Positions 35,501-50,500 of a stretch of 64,000 nucleotides of DNA are shown here, piece by piece. A program made the position numbers and the translations under genes. The DNA is taken from contig CM049306.1 in the NCBI GenBank assembly GCA_026874595.1, positions 84,162,142 to 84,226,141 on the forward strand, written 5' to 3'. Under the pieces are notes generated by a model. The model ran no database searches. It was not told the origin of the DNA and was given only the letters and a program-made list of their open reading frames with translations. Source of the stretch: Sipunculus nudus (taxonomy: Eukaryota > Annelida > Sipuncula > Golfingiida > Sipunculidae). The first letter of the stretch is position 1, and each line of letters starts with the position of its first letter.

Positions 35501-38500
35501 TCGGTCAAATGGTTCCTGAGATATGAGCTTGGATGTGTGCAGCGTTAACTAGAATGTAGGTGGCATCTGTCATAAAATCAAGAAAGCTGTCCACGATGTA
35601 TAAACCTGCAAAATTTTAGGCAGTTATGTCGAACCACTACAGAGAAATGAGTGATTTTAGGCCACGGCAGACTAACAGACAGACGCTGTGCAAACATTGT
35701 TACAGGTGGCGCCACCATTTTTTGTGTATGTTACAGAGCTATCAAAGGGCTACATTTGTATAAATTTTATTTCCTGATCGGTCAAACGGTTCCCGAGATA
35801 TAAGCTTGGATGTCATCAGCGTGAACGTGAACGTAGGTGGCGCCACCTGTCATAAAATCAAGAAAGCTATCCTGGATGTATACGCATGACGAATTTCAGG
35901 TGAATTAGTCAATTCACTGCAGAGATATGAGTGATTTTAACCCAAGGCAGATGAACAGATGGACACTGTGCAAACATGGTTACAGGTGGCGCCACCATTT
36001 TTTGTGTATGTTATAAAGCAATCCAAGGGCTACATTTGTATCAATTTTATTTCCTGATCGGTCAAACGGTTCCCGAGATATGAGGGTTTATGAGTGGAAA
36101 CAAACCCACAAATGGACACTGGATAGAGAGGAAAGGTCAGAGGTCAACGCAAATTGGTTAGGCACCAGTTCACATGTGACCCGATAATAGGTGTAAGTTT
36201 GGGAAAAATCGGTCCATAAGTCTCCGAGGAGCTCTCTGGAAACGAACACCGGCAGAGGAACCCGGTCAAAAACATAGTATCCGCAAAACTTCGTTTTGGC
36301 AGATGCAAAAATACAGGTGGCTCCACCAGTCTGCAGAAACTAATAAAAACACTTAATGGTCAATATCCATGCAAAAAATCATGGTGATCTCTGCATTAGT
36401 TGTTCAGATACTTAAGTTTTTGTATCAAATTGTCCATTATTCTGAGGGATACTTCGGAGTCCTATAGCTTGAAGGATATGGGTAACAGAGACCTAATTTC
36501 AAGTTTCCATAGGCACCTTTTATGGGCCTCCTTGCATGACAAGAATGAAGATTCTAGGTCCAGTTGTTGCGATTTGTACCCTGTTGACAGATAACCACAT
36601 CTTTAAAGGTCTCAAAAAAAAGAAAAAAATTCGTAAAAATTTGAAAAAAAATAGAGGTGGCGCACCCAGTCTGCAGAAACTGATGGAACAGCTCATGATC
36701 AATATGTATGCCGAAAATCATGACCATCAGTGTTGTAGTTATTGAAATACTGCAGTTTTTGTATCAAATTTTCCATTATTCAAGGGGGGGGGGTATTTTG
36801 GACCCATACAGCTTAAAGATATTGGGTAACAGAGACCTAATTTCAAGTTTCCATGGAGACTTTTCATGGGTCTCTCTGTGTGTCAAGAATGAAGATTCTT
36901 GGTCCAGTTTTTATGATTTGTGCCCTGTTAACAGATGTTCATATCTTTAAAGGTCTCAAAAATACTCGAAAATTTCGTAAAAAAAAAACCGAACAAATAC
37001 AGGTGGTGCCACCAGTCTGCAGAAACTTATGAAACACTCCATGATCAATATCCATGCAAACAATTATGGTTATCTCTGCATTAGTTGTTCAGATACTTTA
37101 GCTTTTGTATCATAGTCAAATTTTCCATTATTCTGAGCTGTACTTTGGAGTGCCATAGCTCAAAGGATATGGGTAACAGAGACCAAATTTCAGGTTTCCA
37201 TGGAGACTTATCATGGGTCTCCCTGTGTGTCAAGAACGAAGATTCTAGGTCCAGTCGTTACGATTTGTACCCTGTTGACAGATAACTACATCCTTAAAGG
37301 TCTCAAAAATGGAGAAAACAATTTGTGAACATTGAAAAATACAGGTGGCGCCACCAGTCTGCACAAACTGATGAAACATCTCATGATCAATATGTATGTC
37401 GAAAATCATGACCATCAGTGATGTAGTCAATGAGATATTGAAGTTTTTGTATGAAACTTTTGACTATTCTGGGGGGTAATTTTGGGCCCCATAGCTGGAA
37501 GGATATGGGTAACAGAGACCTAATTTCTGGTTTCCATGGAGACTTTTCATAGGTCTCTCAGTGTGTCAAAAATGAAGATTCTAGGTCCAGTCGTTACGAT
37601 TTGTGCCACGCTAACAGATGACAGCATCCTCAAAGGTCTCAAAAATAGAGGAAAAAATCGTAAAAAATCAAACAGTACAGGTGGCGCCACCAGTCTGCAG
37701 GAACTGATAGAACATCTCATGATCAATATGTATGCCAAAAATGAAGACCATCAGTGATGTAGTTATTGAGATATTGAAGTTTTTGTATGAAATTTTTTAC
37801 TATTCTGGGGGGTACTTTGGGGCCCCATAGCTCGAAGGATATGGGTAACAGAGACCTAATTTCTGGTTTCCAAGGAGATTTTTCATGGACCTCTCAGTGT
37901 GTCAAAAAGTAAGATTCTAAGTCCAGTCTTTATGATTTGTGCCTTGTTAACAGATGTTCACACTTTTAAAGGTCTCAAAAATAGAGAAAAAAATTCGTAA
38001 AAAATCGAAAAATACAGGTGGCGCCACCAGTCTGCAGGAAGTGATGTAACATCTCATGATCAATATGTATGCCAAAAATCATGACCATCAGTCAAGTAGT
38101 TAATGAGATATTGAAGTTTTTGTATGAAATTTTTGACTTTTCTGGGGGGTACTTTGGGGCCACATAGCTCGAAGGATATGGGTAACAGAGACCTAATTTC
38201 TGGTTTCCAAGGAGATTTTTATGGACCTCTCAGAATCCCATGTTACAAGGTTCTAGGTCCAGCGGTTATGATTTGTGCCTGGTTAACGGACGGACAGACG
38301 GACAGACGGACGACGGACAAAGAGTGATCGCTATAGCTCAGATGACTTTCAGTCAGCTGAGCTAAAAAAATGACAAGAAAGTGGGCATTTCTGTATAACA
38401 TGTTCACAAACTACTGGCCAGGGTCACATGATGTGAAAATGCCCACGTCCAATTAAACTTAAACCTGCATCATCACGCCGTAAATATTTTAGGACAAGGC

Positions 38501-41500
38501 TCAGTAATAGTACGGAATCTGCACACCAATGCCAATTTTGCGTGGCTTATTTAATTCAAACATTTCAATAAAATATTCTTTATTCTGTCAGATAAGGTTT
38601 AAATGGCCCCTCAGTAAATCAAAGCTAGTCAAAAGCATATAGTGACTCTGCATGACCTTGATCAAGAATTTTAATATTATAAGGTCTCAAGACCTGATTT
38701 TGCATAGTCCTTACAATGCTACATCTTGTAGTGATGACCAAAAGGAACCCAATATATACAATATTGATATGCTCACCACATACATGTTTAAGCAGTAAAA
38801 GTGTTATTTAATATTACATTATAACTCAGGGATTCAGGGCAAAATGACATAATTTCACCATCTTTTTGTGGAAGCCTGCTTGATCCATTGTACAAATAAA
38901 CATGTCTGCCAGTTCACGCATATACCCATATACGCGCACATGGAAACACCTTTTTTTCACACATATACGCACATACACATATACATGCACATGGAAACAG
39001 ACCTTTACTATGTAAAATTACAGTGTAATGCATTGTTGAGGCATAAGTTGGTTACCTTCTGTGTAAGGGGGCACATACACAGCACATGTTTCTGTGGCTC
39101 CCTCTGGGAGAGATGTCACATTCAGCTGATATGTCTGGCTCCCATTAGATGGTCCAGGTATGCATCCATAGCTAAAATTCTGAAAATCAAAAACAAATCA
39201 TTTCCACAGAAGGACAGTGCAAGCAGCAGGCAAGAATTCATGTATAGTTAAGAGAGAGTTTTTTTTACTTACAACAGTGACCTGAAACACAGAAATGCTC
39301 AGATCACAAAGCACCTTACTGATGGCTAATTAACATCATTCCATATCATTTCTGTTGCAGATATTTAACAATAGTACAAATCTCTTCCTATAAACTTCAG
39401 TGGAACAATTAACATTTTATGATTTTAAAAATAAAATATCATGTGACATCCATTCAGTTTTGGGACCTGGGAACCTGTTTCATGTACATGTACTTGACAG
39501 CAGTTAACTAGTGGTTTTAACAGCAGTATAAGCATGAAAATGCTAATAAGTAATACATAAAAAAAACATGTCTGAATGGCTGCTGCATTTTCTTCATTGA
39601 TCGAACTGCACTAACAAACAGGCTGCTGATGACTTGGGTGGAAGCAAAAGTTGTCTGAAAACAGCTGGAAAATGATAGCTGAAACTTGATAGCTGGTGCA
39701 CTGTCTCTTTCTATTAAGAAGACAGCCAGTTATATATCTTAATGCTGCATCAAAATTCTACAGTCGTATCATTTGACTGAACATGCTGTTATAATTAAAG
39801 CTATGACTTTATATGAAATGAAAGTTGTCCAGTTTCAGCTTTGTTAAGCCTTTAATACATCCTATTAAGCCTTTAATACATCCTAATGAAATCAAGAAAA
39901 AACGTTTATGTCAATGGCATTAAGTATTTAAATAGCTAAAAATGCAGCCTGTTTATATTGGTAGTCCTTCAATTACACATTCCTTTTTGTTGGAGGTAAC
40001 CAATCCATTGGTTAATTACTTAACCTCTTTAAGTTAACCAATATTAACCTGTGTGTATAATTGCAAAATTCCATTTCAGTTAGTGACTGCATGTCAGGGC
40101 ATAAGCATACTCTTTATCTAATTTATATCCTTGTGTCAGTCAATCAAAGTATCTTTCACATTTGTGGGTCCTGGGTATATAATCCAGAAGTGGATCCAGG
40201 GGGCCCGGAACCCCCCCCCCCCCCCCTTCAGCTGCCACATGCTTGTTTTAAGGATTTCAGATCTATTTTTGCGGCCTGGACCCCCCTTTCTGGACTTGCG
40301 GACTGGGGGGCCCTTTTTTAGGTTTCATCATCAGTCCTCCTTGGTTGGACCCCTTTTTTTTCAAAATACTCGATCCACCCCTGTATTCACCTGTATTGCC
40401 ATGTCATAACACTAAGGAACCCCACCTCTCCCAATTTACACTCAACTGTGAGTGATACATGGCTGTGGGCACAGACTTCCCATTAAGCCAGTAGAGTGCT
40501 CATCCTGAGTTTGGGTTAACTATGTTCCTAGGATGAGACTGAAACTCAAAATTCCAGCTTTTAATTTGAGTCATGACTTCTACCAAAAGACATTAGAAGC
40601 AAATAATTAAGATTCCTACAAAGCTGCATTTACCCTAAGCTACAGAAATTTAAGAAATGGGTTTCAAGCTCACTCCTCATAATTGACTGAGTCAATGGTT
40701 ACAGGAGTTCCTTTGCCAATGTGTGAACAACAAGCTTACCTGTGGGGCAGAAATATTAAATACTTCAAGGACCAGACAACCCAGCAGCTCTCCCTGAATA
40801 GACAGATGCTCTATTCTGAATGCCTCGATACTGCCTGTGTCTGAAAGGAAGCAAGTGCATTTGAAACACTGTCCAAGCAGATATCAGAATATTATACTGA
40901 GTCATGATTGTCATGTAACACAACTAGCACCAAAAACATGCATTGAAGATGATTTAATATGTGGAATTTAATATTCAAATTTAATATGGGTCATAAATAC
41001 GGTGATTGATACATAATTCCAGATAATCCAATTATAATTTACATGATACCTGGTAATTATAGTGCTTGTATTTTTCAAAATATATATTTACAGGGTGTCT
41101 AGTGATTTTCATGCCAGCATTCTTGCCTCTGAGTGGAGGGTATGTGCTCATTCCCGTTGTGTGTCTGTTTGTTCACAACATAACTTAAGCAATTCTTGAA
41201 TGGAATCTCATGAAATTTTCAGAGCATTTCGGGAGTTTGATGTGGATCCCTCACTTGATCTGGATTCAGGAATGTCATCATGGAATATTCATAAACGTAA
41301 AGTCACTTTTGCACTAATGAACTTGAGAATAGGGGACAAATAATAGAATTAAGGCAAACACAGGTAAGGGATCATCCTACAATAGGGACCCCCCCCAAAC
41401 AGACAGTGGAGGCTTGCATTCCTTGGAATGCAGATATAAACTTAGGATAGGATTAAAGCTGTACACTGGGATATTTAAAGTAACTTTTTGTAACAAGTTA

Positions 41501-44500
41501 TTTCTTTATTAAATGAATATGTTTTAGAATGGTGTGTCAATATCAGACTATAAACCAAAAGATGATAAAGTAATTAAATATAGTCTTGCTGTTATCCATT
41601 AACTCAACATTTCTGTGGTAAATTTAACTTAACATCTACATATGTGACTTTATCATGGATGTTTATTTTCATAGAGGTCATGTGTCATATATAAAGCCAG
41701 TCAAAAAGAACATATAAGAAACATATATGCATTTTGATTACATTGGTACATACCTGGAAGGTAGATCACAGTCAATTCAAAATCTGGCATAAGATATCTC
41801 ATTTGATATCAGGCATGGCACTGTGCAGGATATGCACATAAACCTCTGTGCTTATAGACCCCTTCCCTGATTTATTCTGCATTAATCACGCAAAGAACGA
41901 TAATGATACTAAATTCGACAGAAACTATTTAAAGGATTGATACAAATCTGATTATTCCATGTAGCAGTAGTTCCTAATTATCTGGATAACCACAATAAGG
42001 GACAGATATACTGGTAAGCAAAACTAATAATACTCAGAGTTATTATCATTTTGCTTCATTGGTGGTGGTCTGGCTACAGCAATCATTGATATTTAATGGG
42101 TATCTTGGATCATGTAAGAGTACAACCATATAGTTAACCAAACAGTGGAAGAATATATATATATATGAAAGTATACCATAGTTTCACAACCATGGGAGAT
42201 CAATGTTGAATTATATCAAAATTGTGAAGGTCTTTTGTCTATCTGTGAAATGAAATACAATAATGATTGGGATATGAACCACAAGCTTTGAAGAAAAACA
42301 GACTGGCATATAGAGCTCCACTGTTAATGTGTTACAATGTGAAATGTCTTTATCAATATAATCAGATGCCCCTATACTGATGAAATCACAATATATGATC
42401 ATCTCATGGAAAACAACACCCAACATTTAATACTTGTCTCTTAGCATCATATAAGAAATGTAACATAAAACATTACTGGTTAGAATTCAGCTGAACATCA
42501 CCTGACAGGCTGACTGCCACACTTTTGACCAACCAAAATGGCTGTTTCAGATGTATAAATGACCGATTATCATAGGGGCAACAGCTTGACTAATACTCAA
42601 TTTTATTTATGGCTCAAGAATAAATGTTATGGGAGGAAGTTTGGTTATTATTAGATGAACCAGGAAGGAAGAAAATTGCCTTAGAATCTAAACTATTTAT
42701 ATCTCTCAAGTATCATATTGTGAATTGTACTGAGAACTAGAATACAGGCATTCGACAAGTGACTACGTGTGTCCACCAAATCACATTGGCATGGGTAAAG
42801 TAAGGCACTGAATGTTCCTGACATGACATGACTCCAAATTTGTGGCATCAGTGATGCCAATTAAACTTCTCATATATGTGCAATTTTCACCAAAAACAGA
42901 TCTACAGATGGATACACCACGAAAAATTTCAGGCCTAGCCTCACCTAGACACAAATCCACTACTGAGAAAAAGTGCATTAATGTATTCAACAAAAACAGA
43001 ACAGCAGGTGGCACCACCTGTCCGGCCAACAACAAAACTATCCAAGATGGTTAAACATGCAAAATTTGAGACTGATACATCCATCCACTCCTGAGATATA
43101 AGTGATTTTTACCAAAAGCAAACAGACAGATGGACAACATGTGAAAACAATTGCAGATGGCGTTACCAGTCTTGAATATCCAAGAACTATGGACATGCAC
43201 AATTTCAGGCCAATATGTCAAATCACTCCTGAGGAAAGGGCAACAATGTATTCTACTAAAATAAAACAGGAAAGAAAGGGCAACAATGTATTCTACTAAA
43301 AAAAAACAGGAAGATAGAAGTTGCCACCTGTAGAAAATCATTATAAGTGGTGCCATCAGTCTTGAGTAGAAGATGGAGAGATCAAAGATCTATGGACATG
43401 CAAAATTTAGCTCAATACATTGAATCACTCCTGAGATAATGGCTTTAATCAAGAAGACACCCAGATTCATACTTCAGAAAAAGGATTGCAGGTGGTGGTG
43501 CCACTACTCTTTGTTATATAAAACCCCATAGGGGAGCAAATAAGTTTGTCAGGTTTCAGAAAGATCCGTCCAAGGGTCTCAGAGGAGTTCTCAAGAAATT
43601 AACGCGGTGGCGGAACCTGCGTGAAAACATAGTATCCGCACAAATATGTTTTGGCAGATACAGTGAATTATCAGAATGTTTCATATAATCAAATAATGTC
43701 ATGTTACAGACTGTGTAGAATCATTACTGAAACTTAGGAAAGCTGGATATACATGTGATTGTTTTAAGATAAAAGAAAATGAAATTTTACTTATTTTTCT
43801 CTCCAAACAAGCAATTTACACATATAATCACACATTCAGATTCCCATGTTTTATATTTAATGTTGTTCAGCCCAGGGAACTGGCTGGGCCTTTGACTAGG
43901 AGCTTATATTTCTTAACATATAATGACTTACTGACAACACTCCATGTTAACGTGCCCCACAGCTCTAGAGTCTGCTCCCCAGTACTGTTCCTGGTCACTG
44001 GAGTGTATTTTAATGAAGTAATTTTAAGTCTCTGCTGTCCATTACTCCCTGTGGATACACCGCTACTGATAAGTGACTCATTAGCATCCTGAGGTATATT
44101 GCTACCTGTATATCCCCCCACAGGTATGGTGGGCAACACACATTCTGAAATGATAATAAGGTACCTAGTGATTTCATTTTCGCAAAATTGGCACATAATG
44201 TAAGGCTTGAACAGGAAAAAATGAAGGGTCAGTCTTACACAATATAAGGTGTCTAAAACATTATTACACTTGTTTATTTGCTGAAACTATGGAAGAACTT
44301 GAGCCTTAAAATTTAGAATAGGTGTCCAATAAATGACAGGGAAAAAGGGGGAAACCCTGTTGATATTTCATGCTGGGTAGTGGATAACCAACTAGCTTTG
44401 TCTGTCTCTCCTCAGATGACAGAATGATATAACAAGTGACCCATGGGTCACGGCGCTCAGCTGATCGTGATTGGACTATTAAAGTTTCTCCACTGTGATA

Positions 44501-47500
44501 CTATATCGAGTCGATAACAGACATGGGGTCTATTACAGTTGTTCTATTACTATTACTATTACTATTACTTTCAATTTCTGATATTACTATTACTATTACT
44601 ATTACCACATTTTATCTTCTATTACTATTACTATTACTGGGGTATCTATTACTATTACTATTACTATTACTATTACATGTACTTAAACTGATGGTACGAT
44701 TCTAGACCTTGCGCAGCCATGAGTGCTATGAACTAGCACTACAATCACATGTTTAAATACATTTAAAAGCAACTAAATCATCCAGTTACCTACAAAATTT
44801 TTTTATACTGTGTTTGTCATTTACAAGAAGCCTAATAATACTGGATATCTTAATTATTTCAGCTTCTTTAATTCTGTGTTTTTTTTTATATATTTTGAAA
44901 CCTCAGTGAATGTTATTGGGGTGTTTCAAGTCGAAATTATAAGATAATTGTATGAACTCTTTAATACATGTAATTTAAAGCAACCCATTGTAAAGGCCTT
45001 GGCATATGTAAAATATTGATTTATAATTATATGCATACTTGTACTTTTATATTATTTTCATATATATTTCACATAAATTTATTTTATAGTACATACTTCC
45101 ATTTAGATTTAATCTTTGTTCTCATAGTCAGTATATAAAGATTTTCAGTGTAACTAAAAATTGTCTCCAGAGGAATTATTCATGATAATTGCATATTATT
45201 ATTTAGTATCAAAGCTGACAATTCAGTCCTTTATGTATGTATCAGGAGAGGAATTTATGTAGGGCTGTGTCCTGTTTCCAAATCCTTATAAATATATCCA
45301 ATAAAAATAATGTTTATGTCAAGATTCTGGACAGAACCAAACTGGAGACAAAAGCTCCCCATCTTCTCGGGTGTATATGTTCATTTGGATGTGATGCCAT
45401 GTTTTATTCCATCACATAATACATCTTGAGAGTGAACAGAGAGGTGGTAAACTTTACATAAATGGAAGCAAGCATGGCTTTTATTCTTCAGGCATGCCCT
45501 TCTTCATTGCAGCAAAACAAGCATAGGATAATTTAGGAATATGGATAGTGATTTAAACTAACATCAATTTTACAAAACAAATAAAATATTATTAAAATCA
45601 CTTTCACAATAAATTTGGTATTAAACAATCTTGCACTTTAAATTTTGTACATAACAGGATCTAATTATTTGATATGAAAATTGCGATATTAAATAATAAA
45701 ATATGAACAGTTACTTATATTCTCATATTATATAATCAAATAAATTAATATAATGAAAAAATGGTTCATTTAATTTTCAAAATATAAATTAACATAATTT
45801 TAGATACTGAATGAAGGTCTCCAAACTTGGTACTATGAAATAACAGACAAGTATTAAAAGAATAGTTTTAAAAGAATATGTGTATAAATTAACTAGATAA
45901 TACATGTGCCTGCAGTATGACTTTATCCAAGTGATTGTAGTACTGGTCTGAGTTTATAGCATTGTAGGCTTCAGTACATTATGGGTAGTGAAAACACACT
46001 ATAAGCTTATCATGAACGTTTTGGGTCTGCACTGTATCTGGTTCCATATTATATTTTTCTTGAATGTGTGTTATTGCAATTTGTATGATTAAATGCAAAC
46101 TGGCTGGTGAAAACAAATCTAGGTACATTTCAGAATATGCATATGAATTGATGGATGTGAGATAAGATGTTCTTGTCAAAATAATAAAACACTATATTTA
46201 TCTGTCTCTTAACATCAAACATGCCTCTGTTTATCCATGGTTTACAAATCAAAGGTCAGATTGTGCCAGGTAACTTATTTGGCTGTGACCTTCTCTGTCC
46301 AGTACTATTATGTAATAAGCACCAGTGGTCACCAGCAATGTGGCAGCTGGCCCATGCTTGCCTCAACAATAGGCACATCCTGGGCAGTCACTGGACAAGC
46401 ACTGAGTCTGTTCAGCATTATTTGCTGATATGCCTAATGATCAAGGGGATCACAGGAAGTAATAGAAAGTAATATGTATTACTCTATTACTTTGCCTTCT
46501 GTTTCTATTACTATTACCATTACAGCTCAAAATTTTGAGTCTATTACTATTACTATTACTATTACATGGAAAAAGCTGTAATAGTCTATTACTATTACTA
46601 TTACTTATTACTATTACCCCATGTCTGGTCGATAAAGCTTATGAATATCATGGACATGTTGGGCTATTATAAATGAATGTAATGTAATATGTGAGTAAAT
46701 GATAAATGAAAGTACCTGACTGATGGATTAATAGAGTAAATATAGTGATTTATTTTTTATTTATTTAGGAGGGGTTGAAAATTGTGATATATTTGAGCAA
46801 ATATGAAGCAGTAATTAGCAGTAGTAGAATGATGATAAGGCTATTTGTTGAAGGATCTAAAGTGTATGGAAGTCTGCAAGCTTTCAATTTGACAGATATG
46901 ATGTTATGATTAACTATGCTGATGAAGGGATTTATGAATTTGTGACTGTATGACACAACATCTCTTTAGTCTTGACAAGGTACATTACTGTGATGCCCAC
47001 TATGCATACATATTACACAATACTGACATAATTTCTGGCATGTACATAGGTACCTATGGACGAATAGTTATACAAAATATTAAAGTATGAATATATCTGA
47101 TTCATCTTGTTCTTGTTTACTGAGGCTGACTTTGGGATGGGGTTCGGAGAAGGGAAAAGTGAGGGCAGCACGAAGGTGGATGTAGAAATATTCTATTTTA
47201 ATGTTTTTCATTTATATAAGAATATGAGAAGCTAAGAAGAAAGGGGCCCTCCTACTTGGTTATAGTAAAGTTCTAAATATATGATTGCAAACTAATACTC
47301 TGACAAGACTGTCATGAAGAAAAACAGTAAAAACAGTTTTGAGATACTGTGATGCATATGAAAATTTACAGATGAGCAAGCAAGTGGACAGAATGGACTA
47401 ATACCTTTATTTCACTTTCAAGGGAATAATGCATTTAAGTTTACATATAAGCCTATTTTTTTAGCATATCCACTTTTTCCATTGAGAAGTTTTTATCTGA

Positions 47501-50500
47501 ATCATTTTTTTTATTTACAAGTTTTATAAATTTAAAAAAAAAACTGAAAATATAAGTTAAAAAATTAGAATTGTTGCAAAATTTGCAATCATTATATATA
47601 TAAAGTAAAAAAACTGAAAATATAAGTTTAAATATTAGAATTGTTGCAAAAGTTGCAATCATTATATATCCAGAGTGTAGCTCATATTGGGTCATATTAT
47701 GCATACATATATATTTTATTATTTTTAAATCATAAATGTTTAAACTGAATTTTAAGAAAATAATGCCACATCATGACATCTACAAGATTATTCCTTGAAT
47801 CACTATTAAAAGTTTTGCACATTGGAGTTTTCAGTATATGCTTAATTATATTCACCGAAATAAAATAAAAGATTCAGTAAATTTGATAAAATAAAACATC
47901 TTTTCAAATAAAGTATACACACTGTTGGTTGAATTAGGGACAAACAATATCATTGTGCTAATTACTATCCCAGCTTTAATTTATTACTGGAATTAATAGT
48001 CAATTTCACACCTGGTGAAGTTTTTACTCTTCTGAAGTAAGGAATTACTTATCTGATGAACATCCACACTTCCATAGCAATACACCACTTTGTGGACACA
48101 ATAAAATGTGCACTTTAATCATTGTAACCCTGGTGGTACAATACAAAATCTAAAATGTAGCACAGCCTAGAATAAGAATGAATCAAATACAGAAAATAAT
48201 AACATTCATCCAGTTTATGCACCATCTGGGGGGGGGGGGGGGTGGGGGGAGGGAGTGCAGGCAGAGGGGAAGCCTGCTGGTAGTGGCCAAGCTGAGCCAC
48301 TGAGGCAAGCTGCCTGGGGTGGGTTACATAATGCAAGTGAAGGCTGTACTACTAGGTGGGCTAGATGTAAACAACACTTGACATGGTGTATGAAAACTTG
48401 AATAAAAGCTACTTCCTTTGAAATTTCAGATTTTAAAAGATTAAATCCTTATGTATATATGCTGTGAAAATTAAATCAACAGTGCTCACAGGGAAAGAAC
48501 GTGCCATTGCCAAAGTTGGACAAAATTTAAGGTATTGATTTTTTATTTATGCTAATAACTTGAAAAATTTGCAAAATTCAGATCCAATTTTCGGTAAACA
48601 ATTGAATCTTGATTAAATAAAGTTATATTCCTGAAAAAAAGTCTCTAGCTTCAGCAATTTTCATATTAGGTGAGTAAATATATTTCCTGATTTTTTTTAA
48701 ATTGCATTATATTTTGGCCCATAACTTCAAAATAATATCCAACACTGACCTAATTTTTTGTATGTTCATAGAAAATGTATGAAAGAATGTGAATACTAAA
48801 TATGATCAAAAACAGATCAGTGGTTTTGATATTAGGCAGCCTTGAAGTGTAACAATGGCTTTTTTATGGAAAATGGAGGTTTTTCCTTAATATCTTGAAG
48901 GAACAAAGTCCTTATGACCCAATTTTCAGTATGGTAGGAGATTTTGGGGACATCTAATGGTATGCAAAATTTTGGAATCGTAGGTCCAACGGTTTCAAAA
49001 CGGCCCTGTTAATGGCCGGACGGACGGACAAAGGACCACGACTATAGCTCAGATGACTTATAGTCAGCTGAGCTAAAAATAATTAAAATCAATTATGTTA
49101 CAATTGTTTTCCTAATAATATCAATATTACAATAAACTTGATTTCTTAAATTGTCAATTATGCTACAGGTATGTGCATTTTCTGATATTCCAAAAATATT
49201 TAAAAGCTTTTTCCACAGAAAATGTAACTTTCATTCAGTTCATTGATTTATTAATTATATAAATTTTAATATAAAATTAAATAATATGTATATAATGGAT
49301 GCTTTTTAACAGAGACAAATGCTGTCTCACTTTTCCAAATTATGCCTTCCTTAAAATACTGCTGACCCCCAAACATTTACACTCAGAGATCAGCTGACTC
49401 TTGATGAGAAAATGCACTGAAAACACTAAGTACCTGTTTGGGTCAATGATCAATCAATGTCAACCATACAGAACCAACTAATTCATGTTTTTTTTAACTT
49501 TTCCACAAAGCCAAGGCAAGCCATATATGCTACAGCAAAGGAAAACCACACATCATATACTCTAAATCATGTGGTAAAAGATTTTGTTTAACAATGCCTC
49601 ATTTTCTGATGGAATATACTCAAAAGCACCAGTGAGTGATCTGTGTAATACAGTGGGGCATCGTTATACGCAAAAAGCTCAGGGGACATGGTTTCTGTTC
49701 AGAGAAATGATAACTGATTTCGCAGGACTCACCAAAAAAATCCAATACTGGAGGTTATCAGCCACCGACAGTCTAAAATAAACCTTGATAACAACAATTT
49801 GTGAAGATTTCCATCATTTTAATGTATGATATAAAATAGAATGAAATTATTGATTCTTAGTGCTGGAAAATAAATTTTGCATTACTTATGCTTGCTAATC
49901 TTTATACATTTTCTTGGATATTTTAACAAACTTTTCAAATTTTTGTTCATTTCGCATTACAGATAAACGATCAAAATTTCAGTTCTCAGTTTTTAAAATA
50001 GGATAAATGATTTTTCAGATAAGGATGTGCAGATAAATGACACTCTACTGGATTCTGATACAAAAGTTCACACAACTGTGCATTTAGTATATTTACTGAT
50101 TAAAGAGGGCTATGTTATGATGCGAGCCATTATTATTGGTTTCATATATCATATTCCTGGACAACTTAACAAATGGTCATGTTAGGCTTTAACATTGCTG
50201 TAATAATCATGTAAGGCAATACTTCATTTCCTCATCACCAGCATATATTGGTCAATGTTGAACAGATTCAATGTATTATATTCATCTTGTTAAAATATAT
50301 CTGTTGCTTAAACCTAAGTGCTGTTTAATACAAAATTAAATCGTACAACCAATATTAGTACTTCCTTTATGCAACTTTAAATTAGATTTTTACAAATGAC
50401 CCTTTTTCTCCTTTTTAAGATTTTTTTTTTTCCGGAGTAAGTCCTTCCTCATAGCCACCATATATTTCACTTGGATGGAACACTGAGGTGCAGCAATATA

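Larger units (their letters stand above)
34971..38368 (+). mobile_element. Helentron-like element, family B (copy B3), containing a family C unit
   Basis: The head ACAAGTGACCCATGGGTCAT then CTCAGCTGACTGGGAAGAG is nearly identical to that of B1. The tail AGCTCAGATGACT, TTC, AGTCAGCTGAGCT, A's ends at about 38368. Between the head and the 340-bp array lies a family C unit (35142-36304). The tail is preceded by a run of GGACAGACGGACAGACGGAC type. It fills most of intron 5. Confidence 0.75.
44434..49079 (+). mobile_element. Family B element (copy B5), split by a hAT-like insertion
   Basis: Head ACAAGTGACCCATGGGTCAC then GCTCAGCTGA at 44434; tail at 49043-49079 (AGCTCAGATGACT, TAT, AGTCAGCTGAGCT, A's) preceded by CCGGACGGACGGAC. 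The 3' part from about 48380 matches the tails at 15666 and 31550. The 2.1-kb insertion at 44518-46627 is described separately. It lies in intron 2. Confidence 0.65.

Noticed and set aside
40061-40409. Proline-rich plus-strand open frames
   Set aside because: They are translations of the C tract and the MITE at 40187-40384.
44523-44705. Leucine-rich 60-residue open frame
   Set aside because: It is the translation of the (TATTAC)n simple repeat.
46221-46472. 83-codon frame inside the hAT-like element, considered as a transposase remnant
   Set aside because: It lacks any readable hAT motif (no C-terminal dimerisation signature or catalytic context).
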